NCBI RefSeq assembly: GCF_027947595.1
Contig: NZ_CP116257.1
Span: 4,340,001 to 4,404,000, forward strand
Direction: 5' to 3'
DNA: 64,000 bases
From: Streptomyces lienomycini
GTDB lineage: Bacteria; Actinomycetota; Actinomycetes; Streptomycetales; Streptomycetaceae
Part shown: positions 60,225 to 64,000 of the stretch, piece by piece
Position numbering within the stretch: the first letter of the stretch is position 1
Layout: each line of letters opens with the position of its first letter
Program-made: the position numbers and the translations under genes
The notes under the pieces: model-generated
What the model saw: the letters and a program-made list of their open reading frames with translations, nothing else
Database searches by the model: none
Told to the model about the DNA's origin: nothing

Positions 60225-61325
60225 TCAGGACGGTGCCGCCCCGATCCGCACCCGGTCGCTGTCGCCGTCGGAGAGGAAGGACGCCAGGGCCCGCCCCTCC
60301 GTGTCGACCTCGGCTCCTTCCGCCCGGGTGAGGCGGCGCAGCGGAGCGACGGTCACCGTGCCGTCCGCGACGGTCCAGGTCGCGGAGACCCGGCCGTCGA
60401 CGAGGACGAAACGGGCGCCGGTGACCGACAGGCCGCGGTGCGCGTCGTCGATGATCCGGCCGCGGTCCTGGTAGCCGAGGACCGCGTTGTCGAAGGCCGG
60501 CAGGAACCGTACCGGCGCCGGGGTGCCGGGGTCGGGCCGCGGCGCGTCGGGGAGGTCCAGCAGTTCCCGGCCGCGTTCGTCGCGGAAGGAGACCAGTTCC
60601 CCGCGCACCGCGGCGACCGCGGCCGGCAGTCCGGCGAGCCCGCACCAGGCGCGCAGGTCCGCCGACGCGGCCGGCCCGAACGCGGCGAGGTAGCGCCGTA
60701 CCAGCGCCTGACCGACCGGATCGGTGCCCGGCGGGGCCGGCGGGTCGACCGCGCGGCCCAGCCAGGCCGCGACCGGGGCGTTGCGCACCCCGGCCCGGGT
60801 GCGCCACAGCCCGCGCGGCGGCAGCTGCACCATCGGGATCAGCGCGGCGACCAGCATCTCCCCCAGCGGCCGCGGTCCCGGATCCGGCCAGCGCCCGGCC
60901 ACCGCCCGCGCGAGCTCGGCCATCGAGCGGGGCTCGCCGTCGGCCAGGACCGCCCGGCCCGCCGCCGCGAGCTCGTCGAGGTCCACCCCTTCCAGTTCGC
61001 GGCGGTAGGTGCCGAGGACGCGTCCGCGGAGCATGGCGTCGTGGCGTGACCGCCAGGCCAGTACGTCGTCGGCGGTGACGAGGTGGACGGTGCGGCGCAT
61101 CAGGTGGGTGCGCACCACTCGACGCCCGGTCAGCAGGTCGTCGAGCACCCGCGGGGCGAAGTCGCGCAGCCGCGACCACAGCCCGACGAACGGTTCCTGC
61201 GGCTCCTGCGCCTGCATGCCGCCGAGGTGCGCGACGGCGCCGGGCACCGGGCGGTCCGCACGGTCGAGCAGCAACTGCCGGGCGAGGGCCGCCCGGTTCA
61301 GCGACCGGGCGTCGAGCACGGTCAC
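60225..61325 (-). CDS. winged-helix DNA-binding domain protein (HTH_42 / AlkZ-like)
   Basis: 366 residues from GTG 61325, overlapping the VOC stop (GTGA). The fold, three tandem winged-helix-like modules, is seen in V-L-D-A-R-S-L-N-R-A-A-L-A-R-Q-L-L-L, H-L-G-G-M-Q-A-Q-E-P-Q-E-P-F, R-T-H-L-M-R-R-T-V-H-L-V and P-A-F-D-N-A-V-L-G-Y-Q-D-R. Q-A-Q within the second segment and the R-G-T-H / R-T-H-L-M-R-x-T-V region match the HTH_42 family, whose E. coli and Streptomyces members (YcaQ, AlkZ) are DNA glycosylases for crosslinks or alkylated bases. The Q-x-Q catalytic motif of AlkZ is represented by Q-A-Q. So it may be a DNA repair enzyme, but the exact subfamily is not certain. Confidence 0.75.
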   Translation of the reverse strand: MTVLDARSLNRAALARQLLLDRADRPVPGAVAHLGGMQAQEPQEPFVGLWSRLRDFAPRVLDDLLTGRRVVRTHLMRRTVHLVTADDVLAWRSRHDAMLRGRVLGTYRRELEGVDLDELAAAGRAVLADGEPRSMAELARAVAGRWPDPGPRPLGEMLVAALIPMVQLPPRGLWRTRAGVRNAPVAAWLGRAVDPPAPPGTDPVGQALVRRYLAAFGPAASADLRAWCGLAGLPAAVAAVRGELVSFRDERGRELLDLPDAPRPDPGTPAPVRFLPAFDNAVLGYQDRGRIIDDAHRGLSVTGARFVLVDGRVSATWTVADGTVTVAPLRRLTRAEGAEVDTEGRALASFLSDGDSDRVRIGAAPS

Positions 61326-61744
61326 GCGTCGTACTCGCTCACCACGTCCAGGACCCAGGTGACGCCGAACCGGTCCCGCAGCATGCCGTAGAGGGGCGCC
61401 CACTGGGCGGTGCCCAGGGGCCGCAGGACGGTCGCGCCCTCGGACAGCTTCTCCCAGTACGCGGTGGTCTCCTCGGCGCTCTCGGCGCGGACGGAGACGA
61501 AGAACGCGTTCTCGCCCCGGTTCCACGGCAGGTCGGACGGCACGTCGTAGGCCATCACGCTCAGGCCGTCGGCGGTGGACACCTGGCCGAACATCACCTG
61601 GTCGGCCTCGGCGGGATCCTGGACGTTGCCCGCGTCCTTGTAGGTCACCACGGTCAGGTCGCCGCCGAACGCGGACCGGTAGAAGGTGAGCGCCTCGCGG
61701 GCGTCTCCGCGGAAGTTCAGGTGGGTCACTGCTCTGGCGGTCAT
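61322..61744 (-). CDS. VOC-superfamily (PhnB/glyoxalase-like) protein
   Basis: 140 residues from ATG 61744 with GAGGAG upstream. PhnB-like pattern T-H-L-N-F-R-G-D-A-R-E-A-L-T-F-Y, F-G-G-D-L, D-Q-V-M-F-G-Q-V, and D-R-F-G-V-T-W near the end. VOC folds bind metal and small molecules (dioxygenase, glyoxalase, antibiotic binding); PhnB-type members are mostly uncharacterised. Coupled to the winged-helix gene and divergent from the YafY regulator, which could control both. Confidence 0.85.
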   Translation of the reverse strand: MTARAVTHLNFRGDAREALTFYRSAFGGDLTVVTYKDAGNVQDPAEADQVMFGQVSTADGLSVMAYDVPSDLPWNRGENAFFVSVRAESAEETTAYWEKLSEGATVLRPLGTAQWAPLYGMLRDRFGVTWVLDVVSEYDA

Positions 61745-61886
61745 GACTGGCTCCTCGCCTCGTGGGGGATCAGGTGGAACGGCCCACGGCAGCGGGCCGG
61801 CCGCGGGGCGTTTCCGGCCCCGCCGTGCTCACTCTGCTTCAGGTAGAGGTCAGGTTGTGGCCGCTACTCGCGCGAGCATGGTGGGC

Positions 61887-62882
61887 ATGCGGAAAACCTC
61901 GGCCCGGCTGCTGTCACTGCTCTCGCTGCTCCAGGCACGCCGGGACTGGCCCGGACCGGCACTGGCCGAGCGACTGGACATCAGCCCGCGCACGCTGCGC
62001 CGCGACGTCGACCGGCTCCGCGAGCTGGGCTATCCCGTGCTGGCGGTCAAGGGCCCCGACGGCGGCTACCGGCTCGACGCCGGGACACGGCTGCCGCCGC
62101 TGCTCTTCGACGACGAGCAGGCGGTCGCGCTCGCCGTCGCGCTGCGGACCGCCGCCGCAACCGGCGCCGGGATCGAGGACGGGGCGGCCCGCGCGCTGAC
62201 CACCCTGCGCCAGGTCATGCCCGCGAGGCTGCGGCACCGGATCGACGCCCTCCACGTCACCCCCGTCGTCGCCTCCGTCGAGGGGCCCGGTTCCCCCGGG
62301 CCGCAGGCGGACGCCGGCGTCCTCATGACGCTGAGCGCCGCCGCGCGGGCCCGCGAGGTACTGCGCTTCGACCACACCCCGGCCCATCCGGCGGACGCCG
62401 TGCCGTCCCCGCGCCGGGTGGAACCGCACCATCTCGTCACCCGCGGCGGGCGCTGGTACCTGGTGGCCTGGGACCTGGACCGCGGGGACTGGCGTGTCTT
62501 CCGCGCCGACCGGATCACCCCGCGCACCCCCACCGGCCCCCGCTTCACACCGAGGGAGCTGCCCGGCAAGGACGTGGCCGCGTTCGTGACCGGACGGTTC
62601 CGCGGCTCCGGGGAGTCTCCCGACTGGCCCTGCCGCGGCCGGGCCGTACTCCGCTCGCCCGCCTCGGCGGTGTCCCCGCACGCCGCCGACGGGGTCGTCG
62701 AGGAACTCGGCCCGGACCGCTGCCGGCTGACCATCGGATCCTGGTCGTGGGCCTCTCTCGCCGCCGCCCTCTGCCTCTTCGACACGGACGTCGAGGACGT
62801 CGAACCGCCCCCGCTCAGGGAGGCGTTCGTGCGGTTGGCCGACCGCTGTGCCCGGGCCGCCGCCGGGCCCGCGGCCCCTTGA
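61887..62882 (+). CDS. YafY-type regulator (HTH + WYL domain)
   Basis: 331 residues from ATG 61887; ATG 61878 would add three residues and neither has a strong ribosome site. HTH_11 at about 5-58: R-L-L-S-L-L-S-L-L-Q-A-R-R-D-W, then S-P-R-T-L-R-R-D-V-D-R-L-R-E-L-G-Y-P-V. WYL domain from about 140: V-E-P-H-H-L-V-T-R-G-G-R-W-Y-L-V-A-W-D (the usual W-Y-L core), and WCX-type C-terminus. WYL domains bind nucleic acid or nucleotide ligands. Divergent from VOC and winged-helix (DNA repair-like) genes, which makes it a candidate controller of these. Confidence 0.9.
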   Translation: MRKTSARLLSLLSLLQARRDWPGPALAERLDISPRTLRRDVDRLRELGYPVLAVKGPDGGYRLDAGTRLPPLLFDDEQAVALAVALRTAAATGAGIEDGAARALTTLRQVMPARLRHRIDALHVTPVVASVEGPGSPGPQADAGVLMTLSAAARAREVLRFDHTPAHPADAVPSPRRVEPHHLVTRGGRWYLVAWDLDRGDWRVFRADRITPRTPTGPRFTPRELPGKDVAAFVTGRFRGSGESPDWPCRGRAVLRSPASAVSPHAADGVVEELGPDRCRLTIGSWSWASLAAALCLFDTDVEDVEPPPLREAFVRLADRCARAAAGPAAP

Positions 62883-62952
62883 CGAGGGCGCCGGGGCCCG
62901 GGCGGGAGGCACGCCGGGCGAGGGGGCGGGGCGGGCCGGATCCGAACCGGCG

Positions 62953-64000
62953 TCACACCCGCTGGGTCTGCTCCACGCCGGCGGGACCGGTGGCCATGCC
63001 GACCGCCACGATCCGCGAGCGGCTGTGCAACCGCAGGGAGACGGCGACGAAGGCGATCGCGACCAGGGTCATCGCCGCGCCCGCCCAGGCGGTGGCGGCG
63101 TACCCGAGGTCCGCGTCGATCACCGTACCCCCGAGCCAGGGGCCGCCGGTGTTGCCCAGGTTGAAGGCGGCGGTCGTGGTCGCCCCGGCGAGGGTGGGGG
63201 CCGCGCCCGCGACGTTGAACATGCGCGCGTTCAGCGCGGGCGCCGTGTAGAACGCGGAGACGCCCAGCAGCAGCGACAGGGCGATCACCGCGGCGGGGCT
63301 GGAGGCGAACAGCGCGAGTGCGGCGAGCAGCACCGTGGAGGCGGTGACGCCGGACAGGAGCACACCGAACAGGTGCGCGTCGGCCACCCGGCCGCCGATG
63401 GTCGTGCCGATCAGCGCGCCGACACCGAAGAGCGCCAGCACGGTCGGCACCCAGCCGTCCGCCAGCCCGGCGACATCGGTGAGCAGGGGCGCGAGGTAGG
63501 AGAAGGCGCAGAACACACCGCCGGCGGCGAGCGCGGTCGCGACGATGGACAGCCAGACCTGGCGGTCCCGGTAGATCGCCAGCTCGCCCCGCAGCCGGGG
63601 CCGGCGCTCGGGCAGCGGGATGCGGGGGATCAGGGTCACCACACCGACGAGGGCGACGGCGGACGCGGCGCCCACCGCCCAGAACGCGGACCGCCAGCCC
63701 AGGTGCTCGCCGAGGAAGGCGCCCGCGGGGACGCCGAGGACGTTGGCGATGGACAGTCCGCCGATCATTACGGCCATGGCGCGGGCCCGTGCGGTCGTCG
63801 GCACCATGGCGATGGCCACGGCCGCGCCCACGGCCCAGAAGCCGGCACAGGCGAGGGCGCTCACGACCCGTGAGACGAACAGGACCTCGTAGCTCGTCGC
63901 GAGCGCACCGGCGATCTGGCCGAGGCCGAACACCGAGATCAGCGCGACCAGCGTGGTCTTGCGCGGCAGCCGCAGGGTGGCGACCGCGAGCAGCGGCGCA
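62953..64000 (-). CDS. MFS drug/sugar exporter (DHA1, CmlA/AraJ type), N-terminus outside the window
   Basis: The frame is open from the right edge; the visible 349 residues start in A-P-L-L-A-V-A-T-L-R-L-P-R-K-T-T-L-V-A-L and cover about helices 3-12. The A-x-x-x-G-x-x-x-A-x-x-x-A-T pattern and V-S-R-V-V-S-A-L-A-C-A-G-F-W-A-V-G are typical of the chloramphenicol-efflux/AraJ group of 12-span exporters; G-G-L-S-I-A-N-V-L-G-V-P-A-G-A-F-L-G is motif C. It probably expels drugs or sugars by proton antiport. Converges on the WYL regulator gene. Ends with L-H-S-R-S-R then a short polar tail. Confidence 0.9.
   Translation of the reverse strand, partial: APLLAVATLRLPRKTTLVALISVFGLGQIAGALATSYEVLFVSRVVSALACAGFWAVGAAVAIAMVPTTARARAMAVMIGGLSIANVLGVPAGAFLGEHLGWRSAFWAVGAASAVALVGVVTLIPRIPLPERRPRLRGELAIYRDRQVWLSIVATALAAGGVFCAFSYLAPLLTDVAGLADGWVPTVLALFGVGALIGTTIGGRVADAHLFGVLLSGVTASTVLLAALALFASSPAAVIALSLLLGVSAFYTAPALNARMFNVAGAAPTLAGATTTAAFNLGNTGGPWLGGTVIDADLGYAATAWAGAAMTLVAIAFVAVSLRLHSRSRIVAVGMATGPAGVEQTQRV

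Overview
The window is very GC-rich, with strong G/C bias at third codon positions, frequent GTG and some TTG starts, and ATGA/GTGA start-stop overlaps inside operons. Several families are typical of streptomycetes: XRE-DUF5753, DUF574 methyltransferase, DUF6083, GH64, MoxR-VWA and GAF/SpoIIE phosphatases. It is best read as a Streptomyces chromosomal segment of accessory character, rich in sugar, peptide and polymer uptake and breakdown. No rRNA, tRNA, CRISPR array, transposase or integrase was seen. All calls come from reading the sequence; no database search was run. LAYOUT: 1-338 is the end of an alanyl-tRNA-synthetase-like protein. 354-1289 is an APH-fold kinase. 1370-6337 is an amino-sugar / wall-sugar recycling block: RpiR/MurR repressor (-), then a divergent BadF-type sugar kinase, a sodium:solute symporter and AnmK. 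6361-7407 aldo/keto reductase and 7835-9355 catalase. 9893-11704 nucleotidyltransferase-fold protein and an epimerase behind a large inverted repeat. 11738-13108 PAP2-type membrane enzyme. 13484-14056 TetR regulator with an operator inside its own promoter. 14074-15975 GH9 lipoprotein. 16110-19051 MoxR ATPase plus VWA protein (RavA/ViaA type). 19082-20823 XRE-DUF5753 regulator and DUF574 methyltransferase. 21708-23854 secreted GH64 and GH16 beta-1,3-glucanases; a second GH64 lies at 39111-40307 with an equivalent promoter. 24178-29555 a leftward catabolic set (creatininase family, glucarate-dehydratase-like enolase, RidA, FAD/Fe-S D-lactate-type dehydrogenase) with a divergent ROK protein lacking kinase residues. 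30568-35873 a dipeptide/oligopeptide ABC importer (two ATPases, two permeases, lipoprotein) divergent from an IclR regulator that is overlapped by a beta-lactamase-fold hydrolase and followed by a Nudix hydrolase. 38318-38912 and 42516-42617 hold gene remnants. 42949-49516 is one leftward operon (ROK repressor, SsuC/SsuB/SsuA-like ABC importer, sulfatase, formylglycine-generating enzyme) divergent from a Tat-exported GH43-like enzyme at 49753-51102. 51184-54137 GAF/PAS/PP2C phosphatase coupled to a CBS-BON protein. 54223-54327 a possible 34-residue peptide gene facing a TetR gene across an operator-like repeat. 55266-57622 a LysR/dialkylglycine decarboxylase pair. 57679-59898 MMPL exporter. 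60225-61744 winged-helix and VOC proteins. 61887-62882 YafY/WYL regulator. 62953-64000 MFS drug-exporter fragment running off the right edge. HOW THE PARTS WORK TOGETHER: most of the window reads as scavenging modules, each with its own regulator: RpiR with wall-sugar kinases and transporter; IclR with the peptide importer and hydrolases; ROK with the sulfate-ester importer, sulfatase and the enzyme that activates the sulfatase; and a LacI-type site before one laminarinase. The two most promising units for new biology are the ROK/ABC/sulfatase/FGE/GH43 locus and the creatininase/enolase/RidA/dehydrogenase/peptide-ABC locus, whose substrates cannot be read from sequence alone.
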